Below, one piece after another: positions 51,731 to 59,553 of a stretch of 64,000 nt of DNA. The notes below the pieces were generated by a model that had not been told where the DNA came from, searched no databases, and was given only the letters and a program-made list of their open reading frames with translations. A program made the translations under genes and the position numbers. Source of the stretch: Nocardioides baculatus (lineage in GTDB: Bacteria; Actinomycetota; Actinomycetes; Propionibacteriales; Nocardioidaceae); the NCBI RefSeq assembly GCF_016735675.1, contig NZ_JAERSG010000001.1, forward strand, positions 1,054,001-1,118,000. The letters are read 5' to 3'. How positions within the stretch are numbered: position 1 is the stretch's first letter; each line of letters opens with the position of its first letter.

Positions 51731-51776
51731 GGTCGGCCCCCGTCCGGGCGGGGGTCGGCCCCCGTCCGGGCGGGGG
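51731..51776. terminator. Tandemly duplicated terminator hairpin
   Basis: A 22-bp unit is repeated twice in tandem (51731-51752, 51753-51774). Each unit forms a CCCCCG/CGGGGG stem with loop TCCGGG (51737-51754 and 51759-51776). It starts two bases after the RTX gene stop. Confidence 0.65.
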
Positions 51777-51866
51777 CCGGTCCCCGGCCGCTCCCGGTCG
51801 CCCACCCCGAGTTTCGACGACACCCGCGGCGGGTATCCCCCTCTCACCACGACGAGAGGGTCGCCG

Positions 51867-52202
51867 ATGTACACCGTTCCCGAACAGCTCTCCGAGCTCG
51901 CCGGCACCTGCCTGAGTGCGTCGCAGGGCGTCCTCGATGCCTGGACCGGCGCGGCCGGCCCGCTCGCGGCGCTCAGCGGTGGGGTCGCCGGCAACACCGC
52001 CGGGGCGACCGCCTTCCTCAGCGCCCACACCGGCGCGAGCGAGTCGGCCGACCTCGTGATGGGTCGCTTCTCCGGTGTGCTGGAGCAGGACATGGACGAC
52101 CTCTACGCCGTCGCCTTCGACATGACCACGACCGACGAGACCACCGCCGCCGCCTACGAGAAGGGCGCCGCCGGCATCGACGGCGGGCGGACCCCGCGAT
52201 GA
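51867..52202 (+). CDS. Small ESX/EspC-like protein, partner A
   Basis: A 111-residue protein predicted mostly helical, without signal peptide or membrane segment. N-terminal PEQLSELAGTCLSASQGVLDAWTGAAGPLAAL (about 5-36) resembles the first helix of EspC/ESX-type small proteins. It overlaps the ATG of the next, much larger gene by 4 bp. The same arrangement occurs at 59174-60822, where the small protein has a comparable helical pattern. Probably half of a type VII-type heterodimer; inferred. Confidence 0.6.
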   Translation: MYTVPEQLSELAGTCLSASQGVLDAWTGAAGPLAALSGGVAGNTAGATAFLSAHTGASESADLVMGRFSGVLEQDMDDLYAVAFDMTTTDETTAAAYEKGAAGIDGGRTPR

Positions 52203-53950
52203 GCGCCGGGCTCTGGGACCTGGCCGCGCGGCCCGAGGCGCTCGACGCCGCCGCGCACGCCTGGCTCGACATGGGGGAGAAGGTCGACGAGGCGGCGACC
52301 TCGGTCAACAACAAGGCCAGCGGCGTGCTCGGCACGTGGGAGGGCGAGAGCGCGACGTCGTACGACGCCCACCGGCGCAAGCTGGTCACCTCGATCGACG
52401 AGGCGACCAACTCCGCAGCCCGGGTGTCGACCGCGCTCCAGCGGGCGGCCGGCTCGATCCGCAAGGCGCAGTCCGACCTCGACTCCTCGTGGGCGAGCGT
52501 CGCCGACATCCCGTCGACCGGAGGCGGAGCGACCGTCACCTTCCAGCCGCGCGACGACGCCGAGTCGGCGCGGGTGCAGGCGGCGATCGACCGTGCCAAC
52601 GAGGTCCGCTCGCGGCTCGACGTCGAGCTCGCGGAGGACGCGGCCGCGCTGACGGAGGCCACCGAGCTCTGGAACACCACCGCCGGGGAGTGGGCCTCCG
52701 TCGCCGACGGGACGACCGACGGCTTCAGCGTCCCCGCCGGGAGCTCCGACGTCGGCTTCATCGTGGTCGGCAACCAGGTGATCGTGAACGGCTCGAGCGG
52801 CGACGACGACATCACCGTCTCGGTCGACCCGGCCACCGGCGTGCAGACCGTGACGGTCAACGGCGTCTCCTACGAGGTCCCGAAGGGCCAGGAGGTCGTG
52901 ATCCGCGGCGGCGACGGCAACGACACGATCACCGTGCCCCGGGGCGGCGGGATCAGCTTCACGCTCATCGGCAGCGGCGGCACGGACAACATCACCGGCG
53001 GTGACGGCAACGACACGCTGCTCGGCCTCGACGGCGACGACAACATCGACGCGGGCACCGGCGACGACCGCGCCACGGGCGGAGCCGGCCACGACTACCT
53101 CAACGGCCAGGGCGGCAACGACCGGATCTTCGGCGGCGAGGGGCGCGACACCCTCTACGGCCTCGGTGGCGCCGACGTGCTCTCCGGCGGCGCCGAGCAG
53201 GACTATCTCGAGGGCGGCACCGGCAACGACACGCTCTCCGGCGGTCACGGCAACGACATCCTGTCCGGCGGTGACGGCGACGACACCCTCCGCGGAGGAA
53301 GCGGCGACGACGTGTCCTACGCCGGGCGCGGCAACGACACCACCCAGGGCGGCACCGGCTCCGACACCGCCAACGGCGAGGCCGGCGACACCAACGAGGG
53401 CGTCGAGAGCACCGTCACCATCGAGATCCCCGACGGCCTGGCCGGGATCCAGATCGAGGGCAGCCCCGAGTTCGTCGAGCGGGTGCAGGCCGACCTCCAG
53501 ATGCTCGCCAGCTCGCCCGAGGGCCAGCAGATGATCGCCAACCTCCAGCAGCACATCGCCGACGGGCCCGACACGCTCACCATCCGCGAGTACTACAACC
53601 CCGCCGATCCCGACAACAGCACGGCGTCGAGCGACGGCACCAACTCCGAGATCAACTACAACACCCGCCTCGACGACTTCCGCGGTGCGCCGCCGATCGT
53701 GGTGCTCTACCACGAGTTCGCGCACGTCTACGACTACATGAACGACACCTTCGAGGCCGATCCCTACAACGGCGACGACACCACCGACCACGGCATCAAG
53801 ACCGGCGAGCGGCAGGCCACGGGCCTTCCGATCGACCACGACGACGACCCCTCGACCCCGGAGGTCATCGACCCGGACCACGACTTCGGGCTCACCGAGA
53901 ACGGCCTGCGCGACGAGATGGGCCTGCCCAACCGTGACCACTACCGCTGA
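52199..53950 (+). CDS. WXG-like/RTX-repeat protein with C-terminal M91-type metallopeptidase
   Basis: A 583-residue protein with four regions. Residues 1-165 are a helical ESX-like domain with a W-x-G turn (GTWEGESATSYDAHR, about 47-61) and LDSSWASVAD. About 185-235 is a beta-rich linker. About 236-385 holds some eight to ten glycine- and aspartate-rich RTX nonapeptides (GGDGNDTLLGLDGDD, GGTGNDTLSGGHGND). The C-terminal 170 residues are a zinc peptidase domain with YHEFAHVYDY (HExxH near 503-507) and a downstream GERQATGL glutamate, matching the M91 family. No classical signal peptide. Probably exported by a type VII system and active outside. Confidence 0.75.
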   Translation: MSAGLWDLAARPEALDAAAHAWLDMGEKVDEAATSVNNKASGVLGTWEGESATSYDAHRRKLVTSIDEATNSAARVSTALQRAAGSIRKAQSDLDSSWASVADIPSTGGGATVTFQPRDDAESARVQAAIDRANEVRSRLDVELAEDAAALTEATELWNTTAGEWASVADGTTDGFSVPAGSSDVGFIVVGNQVIVNGSSGDDDITVSVDPATGVQTVTVNGVSYEVPKGQEVVIRGGDGNDTITVPRGGGISFTLIGSGGTDNITGGDGNDTLLGLDGDDNIDAGTGDDRATGGAGHDYLNGQGGNDRIFGGEGRDTLYGLGGADVLSGGAEQDYLEGGTGNDTLSGGHGNDILSGGDGDDTLRGGSGDDVSYAGRGNDTTQGGTGSDTANGEAGDTNEGVESTVTIEIPDGLAGIQIEGSPEFVERVQADLQMLASSPEGQQMIANLQQHIADGPDTLTIREYYNPADPDNSTASSDGTNSEINYNTRLDDFRGAPPIVVLYHEFAHVYDYMNDTFEADPYNGDDTTDHGIKTGERQATGLPIDHDDDPSTPEVIDPDHDFGLTENGLRDEMGLPNRDHYR

Positions 53951-54626
53951 TGCCGTACGCCGTCGCCCGGGGTGGGTCGTCGCGGGCACGCTGGCGGGCC
54001 TGCTCGTGGTGAGCGGGTGCTCCGGGTCCGGGGAGGAGCCGGTGGAGACGTCGACCGAGGGCGGCCCGGCCGACCCCGGGCAGGACACCCCGCGACCCGA
54101 CGTCGACTTCGACGTCGAGGTCACCCCGGGCGCGGACGCGATCGCCGTCTCCTGGACGCTGACCAACACCGGTGACCGGCCGTTGCTCGTCGTCGACCGC
54201 GTCCCCCGGGCCTCGGGCGCGGGCGTCGTCTACGACCCGCAGGCGACCTACGTCGTCGGAGGTGCCGACGGGCTCGTGGAGGTCGCGTCGCGGCTGTTCG
54301 ACCTGCCCGAGACCGACACGATGTCCTTCGCCCAGCCGCCGAGGGCGGGCGCGTCCGAGCTCGCTCCCGGCGCCACCGTGCAGCGCGACCTCGCCGTCCC
54401 GCTCCCGCTCGAGCGGCTCTCGCCCTGGGGCAACGACCTCGGCGACGGCCCCATCGCGCTGCCGGACCCGGTGACCTCCGTACGGTTCTGCCTCGGCGTC
54501 GTCGCGGGCCAGCCCGAGCCGTCATGGGGGGTGGGCCGCGCGAACGGCACGACCACACTCGAGCACGGCAGCGGGGCGGTGGCCGCCCAGCACGTCCTGT
54601 GCTCGGACCCGAGCCCGCTGGGGTGA
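53934..54626 (+). CDS. Secreted lipoprotein of unknown function
   Basis: A 230-residue protein with a lipoprotein signal: a basic start (VRRRPG), a hydrophobic core and the lipobox VVSGCSG (Cys about residue 29). A disordered acidic/Pro stretch (TSTEGGPADPGQDTPRPDVD) leads to a beta-sandwich-like domain (ISWTLTNTGDRPLLVVDRV pattern). The GTG at 53934 lies inside the end of the metallopeptidase gene (17-bp overlap in another frame), hinting at a link such as a cognate inhibitor or surface partner. That role is speculative. Confidence 0.65.
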   Translation: MTTTADAVRRRPGWVVAGTLAGLLVVSGCSGSGEEPVETSTEGGPADPGQDTPRPDVDFDVEVTPGADAIAVSWTLTNTGDRPLLVVDRVPRASGAGVVYDPQATYVVGGADGLVEVASRLFDLPETDTMSFAQPPRAGASELAPGATVQRDLAVPLPLERLSPWGNDLGDGPIALPDPVTSVRFCLGVVAGQPEPSWGVGRANGTTTLEHGSGAVAAQHVLCSDPSPLG

Positions 54627-54637
54627 GCGACCCTCTC

Positions 54638-54643
54638 TAGGAT
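54638..54643 (+). promoter_or_regulatory. purSQ -10 element
   Basis: TAGGAT lies 40 nt before the purS GTG, leaving a short leader with an AGGGAG ribosome site. This purine unit is not leaderless. Confidence 0.45.
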
Positions 54644-54683
54644 GGGGTCGCACCGTCCAGACCGGTCCAGCAGGGAGCACCCC

Positions 54684-54938
54684 GTGGCGCGCTACGTCGT
54701 CGATGTCATGCCCAAGCCCGAGATCCTCGACCCGCAGGGCAAGGCGGTGCTCGGCTCGCTGCCACGCCTCGGCTTCGCCGGCGTGAGCGACGTACGCCAG
54801 GGCAAGCGGTTCGAGATCGAGCTCGACGGCGAGCCGAGCGACGCCCTCCTCGAGGAGGTCCGCGCGATGGCGGAGAAGCTGCTCTCCAACCCGGTGATCG
54901 AGGACTTCGAGGTGCACGCCCAGGACGTCGAGGCATGA
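54684..54938 (+). CDS. purS: Phosphoribosylformylglycinamidine synthase subunit PurS
   Basis: The small subunit of FGAM synthase (EC 6.3.5.3), needed to assemble PurL with PurQ. The 84-residue protein begins [20 protein letters not shown] and has [18 protein letters not shown] as its central strand-loop. GTG at 54684 with AGGGAG 7 nt upstream. Its stop overlaps purQ by 4 bp; purL is 8 kb away. Confidence 0.93.
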   Translation: MARYVVDVMPKPEILDPQGKAVLGSLPRLGFAGVSDVRQGKRFEIELDGEPSDALLEEVRAMAEKLLSNPVIEDFEVHAQDVEA

Positions 54939-55606
54939 AGGTCGGCGTCGTCACCTTCCCCGGCTCGCTCGACGACGGCGACGCCCGCCGCGCCGTGACG
55001 ATCGGCGGCAACGAGGCGGTCGCGCTGTGGCACGGCGACGACGACCTCCGGGGCGTCGACGCGGTCGTGCTGCCGGGCGGCTTCTCCTACGGCGACTACC
55101 TCCGCTGCGGCGCGATCTCGCGCTTCGCGCCGGTCATGACGTCCGTGATCGAGGCCGCCGGGAAGGGGATGCCGGTCCTCGGCATCTGCAACGGCTTCCA
55201 GATCCTCTGCGAGTCCCACCTGCTGCCCGGTGCGCTGATCCGCAACGACCACCGCAAGTTCGTCTGCCGTGACCAGCGGCTGCGCATCGAGCGCGTCGAC
55301 ACCCCGTGGACGTCGTCGTACGCCGCCGGGGCCGAGGTCACGATCGTGCTCAAGAACGGCGAGGGCGGCTTCGTTGCCGACGAGCCCACCCTCGACCGGC
55401 TCGAGGGCGAGGGTCGCGTGGTCGCGCGCTACCTCGACGACAACCCCAACGGCTCGCTCCGCGACATCGCCGGCATCTCCAACGAGGCCGGCAACGTCGT
55501 CGGCCTGATGCCCCACCCCGAGCACGCGGTCGAGGACCTCACCGGTCCCGGCACCGACGGCCTCGGCTTCTTCACCTCGCTCGCCTCGACCGTCTTCGCC
55601 TCGTGA
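54935..55606 (+). CDS. purQ: Phosphoribosylformylglycinamidine synthase subunit PurQ
   Basis: The glutaminase subunit of FGAM synthase, supplying ammonia. A 223-residue class I glutamine amidotransferase: the nucleophile elbow GICNGFQ (Cys about residue 85) and the His-x-Glu of the triad in MPHPEHAV (about 191-198) are present. [17 protein letters not shown] (about 45-61) is the PurQ signature. Coupled to purS by ATGA overlap. Confidence 0.95.
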   Translation: MKVGVVTFPGSLDDGDARRAVTIGGNEAVALWHGDDDLRGVDAVVLPGGFSYGDYLRCGAISRFAPVMTSVIEAAGKGMPVLGICNGFQILCESHLLPGALIRNDHRKFVCRDQRLRIERVDTPWTSSYAAGAEVTIVLKNGEGGFVADEPTLDRLEGEGRVVARYLDDNPNGSLRDIAGISNEAGNVVGLMPHPEHAVEDLTGPGTDGLGFFTSLASTVFAS

Positions 55607-55616
55607 TCACCCCGCG

Positions 55617-56060
55617 ATGAGCCCGACCCGCCTCTACCGCCTCGTCGCGCGCGCCGAGGCGGTGACGTGGGCGCTGCTGCTGACGGGCATGTTCCTCAAG
55701 TACGTCACCGAGACCACCGAGCTCGGCGTGCAGGTCTTCGGGATGGTGCACGGCGTCGTCTTCATCGCCTACTGCCTGACGACGGTGCTGCTCTTCGTCG
55801 ACCGCCGGTGGTCCGCGGGCCGTCTCGCGCTGGGGCTGCTGGCCGCGGTCCCGCCGTTCGCGACGGTGCCCTTCGAGTCCTACGCCGAGCGCGCCGGGAT
55901 CCTCGGCGACTCCTGGCGGCTGCGGTCCGAGGACCCGCGCGGCATCCTCGAGAAGCCCACCGCGTGGCTGCTCCGGCGTCCCGTGCAGGGCCTCGTCGTC
56001 GGGATCCTCGCGGTCGCCGGGCTCACCGGCGTCGCGCTGGTCGTCGGCCCGCCGGCCTGA
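55617..56060 (+). CDS. DUF3817 membrane protein
   Basis: A 147-residue membrane protein with three hydrophobic segments (about 12-30, 37-60, 68-84) and a fourth at the C-terminus. LYRLVARAEAVTWALLLTGMFLKYV near the start is the DUF3817 pattern; FGMVHGVVFIAYCL follows. The family occurs in Actinobacteria, sometimes beside purine genes, with unknown function. Located 10 bp after purQ, possibly the last gene of that transcript. Confidence 0.8.
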   Translation: MSPTRLYRLVARAEAVTWALLLTGMFLKYVTETTELGVQVFGMVHGVVFIAYCLTTVLLFVDRRWSAGRLALGLLAAVPPFATVPFESYAERAGILGDSWRLRSEDPRGILEKPTAWLLRRPVQGLVVGILAVAGLTGVALVVGPPA

Positions 56061-56072
56061 CGTCCGGCTCCA

Positions 56073-56097
56073 GTGATCCCGGGTAGCCGGGGATCAC
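56073..56097. terminator. Hairpin between convergent genes
   Basis: 8-bp arms GTGATCCC and GGGATCAC with a GC-rich 9-nt centre, between the DUF3817 and glycoside-hydrolase-like stops. Confidence 0.5.
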
Positions 56098-56105
56098 GAA
56101 GGAGC

Positions 56106-57449
56106 TCAGAGGCCGCGCTGGAGCTTGTTCCAGGTCTGGGGCGTGGCCACGCCGGAGACCGTGATCCGCAGGCGCGACTGGTAGGTGCGAAGGGCGGCCT
56201 CGGTCTTGGCGTCGAAGACGCCGCTCGTCCGGAACCGGCCGGCGCCCGCGGCGTTGAGGGCCCGCTGCAGGCGGTGGACCGACTCGTCGACCGAGCCGCG
56301 CTTGACGACCGTCTTGGCCCCGGCCGACAGCAGCGCCGTCCAGTGCCGCTTCTCGAAGGTGTCGGTCGGCGTGAACCTGCGGCTGGCCTGCCACGCGCGG
56401 GCGGCGGCGACGGTCGCGGCGTCGTACGAGCCGTTGAGCGGACCGGAGTAGGTGCCCTGCTCGGTGAGCAGGCACTGCAGCACCTTGACCCGCGTCGTCT
56501 GCGCCGAGGTCGGCGTGAGCGTCGGGTACTTCCAGTAGCCCAGGCGGGTGCCCGGGCAGCGTCCCTCGGGTGCGGGCCGGGAGCCGGCGCCGAGGTCGAT
56601 GAAGTTGCTGTCGATGTTGATCGTGACGCCGCCCCACGTCTCGTTGTGGCCGCCGCGGTACTGCTTCATCCGGCCACCGGGACGCCAGCCGTCCTCGGGG
56701 ATGTACGTCGTCGAGGTGTCGGCGTTGCCGTCCCACCGGGCGATCCAGATGCGGTCCGGCAGCGCGAACTGGCCGGGCCGCTGGGTGCGCGCGTCGTCCA
56801 GCATCTTGATCCCCGAGCTGGCGCTGGAGTAGAAGCCGGCGACGTAGCCGAGCGCCTTGATCCGGGTCACCCAGGCAGAGGTGAAGACGAGCGCGGACTC
56901 GCGGCACGCGGTGTTCGTCAGGTCGAAGCCCTCGAGGTCGTACCAGATCGTGCTGCCCGGCCCGATGCCGTACGCCATCGCGTCGGCAGCGTTCTTGTCG
57001 GCCTCGACGCTGCCCTGCGCGGCGGCTGCGGCATACCCGTTGGCGGACTTGTTGGAGATCTTGAAGTCGTCCTTGTAGCGCGGGAAGCGCGGCTGGCACG
57101 ACGCCTGCGGGCCGAGGGCGATCGGCAGGAGCCGCCAGCCGCGGGCGACCTGCGCGGCGACCCACGTCGGGCTCAGGTTGGGCTGCGTACGGCACGCGCG
57201 CGAGTCGCCGGAGATGTAGATGCCGACCGCCGTGAAGGGCGACTTCGCCCACCAGGTGTCCATCGCCGACTGCGTCGGAGCCATGCACTGGTCGAAGCCG
57301 TGACCGGTGAAGTCACCGGGCGTCGCCAGGGCGATCTGTCGCTGCGACGCGAGGCGTGGGGCTGTCGCGTCGTCCGCCGTCGCCGGTGACGAGGCGACGG
57401 TCGGCGCCGCGAGGAGCAGCGCGAGGACGGCGAGGACGAGGCGGCGCAT
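56106..57449 (-). CDS. Secreted DUF1906 (Rv2525c-like) glycoside-hydrolase-fold protein with peptidoglycan-binding domains
   Basis: A 447-residue secreted protein. The signal peptide MRRLVLAVLALLLAAPTVAS is cleaved near residue 26. Residues about 45-265 are a TIM-barrel-like DUF1906 domain (GHGFDQCMAPTQSAMDTWW; AVGIYISGDSRAC; WYDLEGF with the acidic pair; IWIARWDGN; ITINIDSNFID-like VTINIDSNFID). About 300-440 are two PG_binding_1-type repeats (VKVLQCLLTEQGTYSGPLNG and VHRLQRALNAAGAGRF). This plan fits cell-wall hydrolases that bind peptidoglycan. Ribosome site GGAG 6 nt upstream. Confidence 0.82.
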   Translation of the reverse strand: MRRLVLAVLALLLAAPTVASSPATADDATAPRLASQRQIALATPGDFTGHGFDQCMAPTQSAMDTWWAKSPFTAVGIYISGDSRACRTQPNLSPTWVAAQVARGWRLLPIALGPQASCQPRFPRYKDDFKISNKSANGYAAAAAQGSVEADKNAADAMAYGIGPGSTIWYDLEGFDLTNTACRESALVFTSAWVTRIKALGYVAGFYSSASSGIKMLDDARTQRPGQFALPDRIWIARWDGNADTSTTYIPEDGWRPGGRMKQYRGGHNETWGGVTINIDSNFIDLGAGSRPAPEGRCPGTRLGYWKYPTLTPTSAQTTRVKVLQCLLTEQGTYSGPLNGSYDAATVAAARAWQASRRFTPTDTFEKRHWTALLSAGAKTVVKRGSVDESVHRLQRALNAAGAGRFRTSGVFDAKTEAALRTYQSRLRITVSGVATPQTWNKLQRGL

Positions 57450-57528
57450 GGGTGACTCCGAGGGGCACGGGGGAAGGGCGGCCCGAGCAGGAAACCACAC
57501 CAGTCACACCCGTCACAGGGCTTCGGCC

Positions 57529-57548
57529 GAACTACATGCGGGTAGTTC
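57529..57548. repeat. Inverted repeat at a gene end
   Basis: 7-bp arms GAACTAC (57529-57535) and GTAGTTC (57542-57548) overlap the stop of the acidic protein gene at 57547-57945. A possible terminator on the minus strand. Confidence 0.4.
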
Positions 57549-57945
57549 AGGAGTCGCTGGTCGGCACCTCGTCGAGGAGGAAGTTGCCCTTGGCCTCCTC
57601 GGCCTCGACCAGCTCCTCGAAGGCCAGTGCGATGTCCTCCTGGTGCTCCTCGACCATCCGGTTGAGGTGGCCCTGGAGAAGGGTGGCGTGGGGGGACTCG
57701 CCGGAGAAGACCTGCTCCCAGGTGTCCTCGCCGCCGCGGATCTTCTCGACCAGCGTCACCATGTCCTCGCCGAGCTCGCCGGAGGAGGCCTGCTCCTCGA
57801 GCGCCTCCTTCTCCTCGGGCGTCAGGAGCGGGCGCGCGTTCATCGCGTCGACCGTCTCCTTGAGGTCGGCCAGGCTGGTCGACAGGTCCTCACGGGCCTC
57901 GCTGATGGCGGCCAGGATCTCCTCCTGGCTGCGGGGATCACTCAT
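57547..57945 (-). CDS. Acidic helical protein, downstream of ESX-like gene
   Basis: A 132-residue, very acidic, all-helical protein with no signal or membrane helix. LTPEEKEALEEQASSGELGEDMVTLVEKI and HLNRMVEEHQEDIALAFEELVEAEEAKG are long charged helices. It is not recognised. It follows the large ESX-like gene by 9 bp in the same direction, so it may be a cytosolic chaperone or regulator for it, as EspG-type proteins are for ESX substrates, but no similarity to EspG is claimed. Confidence 0.6.
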   Translation of the reverse strand: MSDPRSQEEILAAISEAREDLSTSLADLKETVDAMNARPLLTPEEKEALEEQASSGELGEDMVTLVEKIRGGEDTWEQVFSGESPHATLLQGHLNRMVEEHQEDIALAFEELVEAEEAKGNFLLDEVPTSDS

Positions 57946-57954
57946 GGGACGAGG

Positions 57955-59034
57955 CTACGCGGGGACGACCGTCACCGCTGCGGGACGCTGGCCGATCGTC
58001 GGGGTGGTGATCGAGCCCGGGTCGCGCGTGACGCTGCTCGGCGTACCGGTCGAGGTCGGGGCGGTCGGCGTCGAGACCGGCGCCTTGTCACCGTCGAAGA
58101 AGTTCTTCACGGTCTCGATGAAGGACTTCACCTGCTTGAGGATGTTGATCAGCTTCATGATCGCCTTGTAGGCCTTCATCACGGCCTGGAACGCCTGCCA
58201 CACGGCCTGGACGACGCGGGCCCAGCCGACGCCGGGGATGCTCATCGTCGCGAGCGCGGACGACACGGTCTGGACGGCCGACTTCACGCACTGCACGACG
58301 GAGAGCGCGGTCTGCCACGCGTCCTTGCAGATCTGGACGACGTTCTGGCCCATCTGCACGAGCTGGCCCGCCTGCGTGCTGAGCGAGCCGACCCACGTGC
58401 CGATCTGCTTGATCGCCGCGTCGGACGCGCCGCCCTGCCACGTGGTCGAGATCGTCTGGCTACCGCTCTGGAGGTTGTCGGCGACGCCCTTCATCGACTG
58501 GCCGAGGGCTCCGAACGACGACCCCTGCGAGGAGGCGCTGACGACGTCGCCGCCGATCTTCTCGGCGAGCTCGGCGCGGATGTCGAAGCCGGTGAGCATC
58601 CGCACCAGGTCGCACACGGTGTCGTAGGGGAAGCCGAAGCTGATCTGCGGCAGGCTGGTCTCGGTCGGTCCTGCCCGGCGGATCGTGGTGTCGGCGACGT
58701 CGAAGAAGGCGCTCGACCCGTCACGGCCGTCGATGCCCTGCGCGTTGTGGCGGCGTACGACACCGTCCTCGGTCAGCGTGAAGTCGCGGGCCGTGGCCCG
58801 CAGCGCCTCGGCGTGGTCACGCATCCCGGTGCCGTTGTCCTCGAGCGACTGGTGCACCGACGGGAGGAGGGAGTTGTAGGCGCCCATCATCGTCTCGAGG
58901 ATCGGCCCGAAGTCGGTCTGCACGAGCGAGGTGCCGCCGTTGCGGGCGATGCCGGTGAGGTCGTCGCTGGCGCGCTGCACCTGGGCGGACCAGGCATCGA
59001 GCTCGGAGAGGTCGACAGTCATCACGGCGTTCAT
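57955..59034 (-). CDS. WXG-like ESX-related protein with low-complexity tail
   Basis: A 359-residue helical protein with no signal peptide. Two WXG-like points are visible: an N-terminal helix (VDLSELDAWSAQVQRASDDL, about 6-25) and a central STTWQGGASDAAIKQIGTWVG (about 198-218). Hydrophobic helices at about 225-290 have Cys-containing VQICKDAWQTALSVVQCVKSA, and the C-terminus is Pro/Thr/Ser-rich (APVSTPTAPTSTGTPSS). Start at 59034 with AGGAG 6 nt upstream. It is divergent from partner B, with a 139-bp shared promoter region. Confidence 0.65.
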   Translation of the reverse strand: MNAVMTVDLSELDAWSAQVQRASDDLTGIARNGGTSLVQTDFGPILETMMGAYNSLLPSVHQSLEDNGTGMRDHAEALRATARDFTLTEDGVVRRHNAQGIDGRDGSSAFFDVADTTIRRAGPTETSLPQISFGFPYDTVCDLVRMLTGFDIRAELAEKIGGDVVSASSQGSSFGALGQSMKGVADNLQSGSQTISTTWQGGASDAAIKQIGTWVGSLSTQAGQLVQMGQNVVQICKDAWQTALSVVQCVKSAVQTVSSALATMSIPGVGWARVVQAVWQAFQAVMKAYKAIMKLINILKQVKSFIETVKNFFDGDKAPVSTPTAPTSTGTPSSVTRDPGSITTPTIGQRPAAVTVVPA

Positions 59035-59173
59035 CGCGGCTCCTGAGAAGTTCCGGTGGTTCCCCTCGACGTTCCCCGAACGACCGGCAGCGAAACCGGC
59101 GGGACCCATTTGTTTACCCACCGCGCCCGACCTCGGGTGTTTGGGCCTCGTGTGTGCGGGTATCGGCGCTGGT

Positions 59174-59551
59174 GTGAGCGAAGGTGGCAAGCGAGCGCTG
59201 ATGCAGGTCGATCCGACCCGGCTGGTCGAGCTCGCCGCGACCTCCGAGGGCATCCTCGGCGCGATGGTGAAGGACTGGCAGGCCGCCGTCGAGGAGCTCG
59301 ACCAGGCGTGCGTCGGGCTGGGTGACGCCACGGGCACGCTCAACATCGCAGCGTCCTACGCCGACTCGCTGGCCGACGCCGGTGAGGTCGTGACCGCGCT
59401 GGTGCAGGCGCTCGACCTCGGGATCACCGGTCTCGTGGATGCCGCACAGGATGCCGTGCGTGCCGACGACACCGTCGCCGCCGAGCTGGCGCGGACCAAC
59501 CACCTGCTGGCCGAGGGCCTCGGCCCGACGCGGGGATGCGGAGGTCGCTGA
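59174..59551 (+). CDS. Small ESX/EspC-like protein, partner B
   Basis: A 125-residue helical protein (GTG at 59174; an ATG at 59201 is the alternative). MQVDPTRLVELAATSEGILGAMVKDWQAAVEELDQAC (in pieces) is a helix resembling the EspC/ESX small-protein start, followed by more helical segments. It sits 2 bp before a large partner, as partner A does before the metallopeptidase protein. No signal peptide. Confidence 0.55.
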   Translation: MSEGGKRALMQVDPTRLVELAATSEGILGAMVKDWQAAVEELDQACVGLGDATGTLNIAASYADSLADAGEVVTALVQALDLGITGLVDAAQDAVRADDTVAAELARTNHLLAEGLGPTRGCGGR

Positions 59552-59553
59552 CC

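Noticed and set aside
50343..52028. A 561-codon minus-strand frame opposite the RTX gene
   Set aside because: Shadow of the repeat-rich gene; the RTX frame has a signal peptide and clear repeats.
50400..53950. RTX nonapeptide DNA as a possible tandem-repeat or CRISPR array
   Set aside because: The repeats are in frame, imperfect and encode GGxGxDx motifs; there are no conserved spacers.
52154..54169. A 671-codon minus-strand frame opposite the metallopeptidase gene
   Set aside because: Antisense of repeated GGxGxD codons gives a long open frame by chance; no recognisable domain.
57307..59046. A 579-codon plus-strand frame opposite the ESX-like genes
   Set aside because: Leucine/arginine/valine-rich shadow; the minus-strand frames have ribosome sites and WXG-like motifs.
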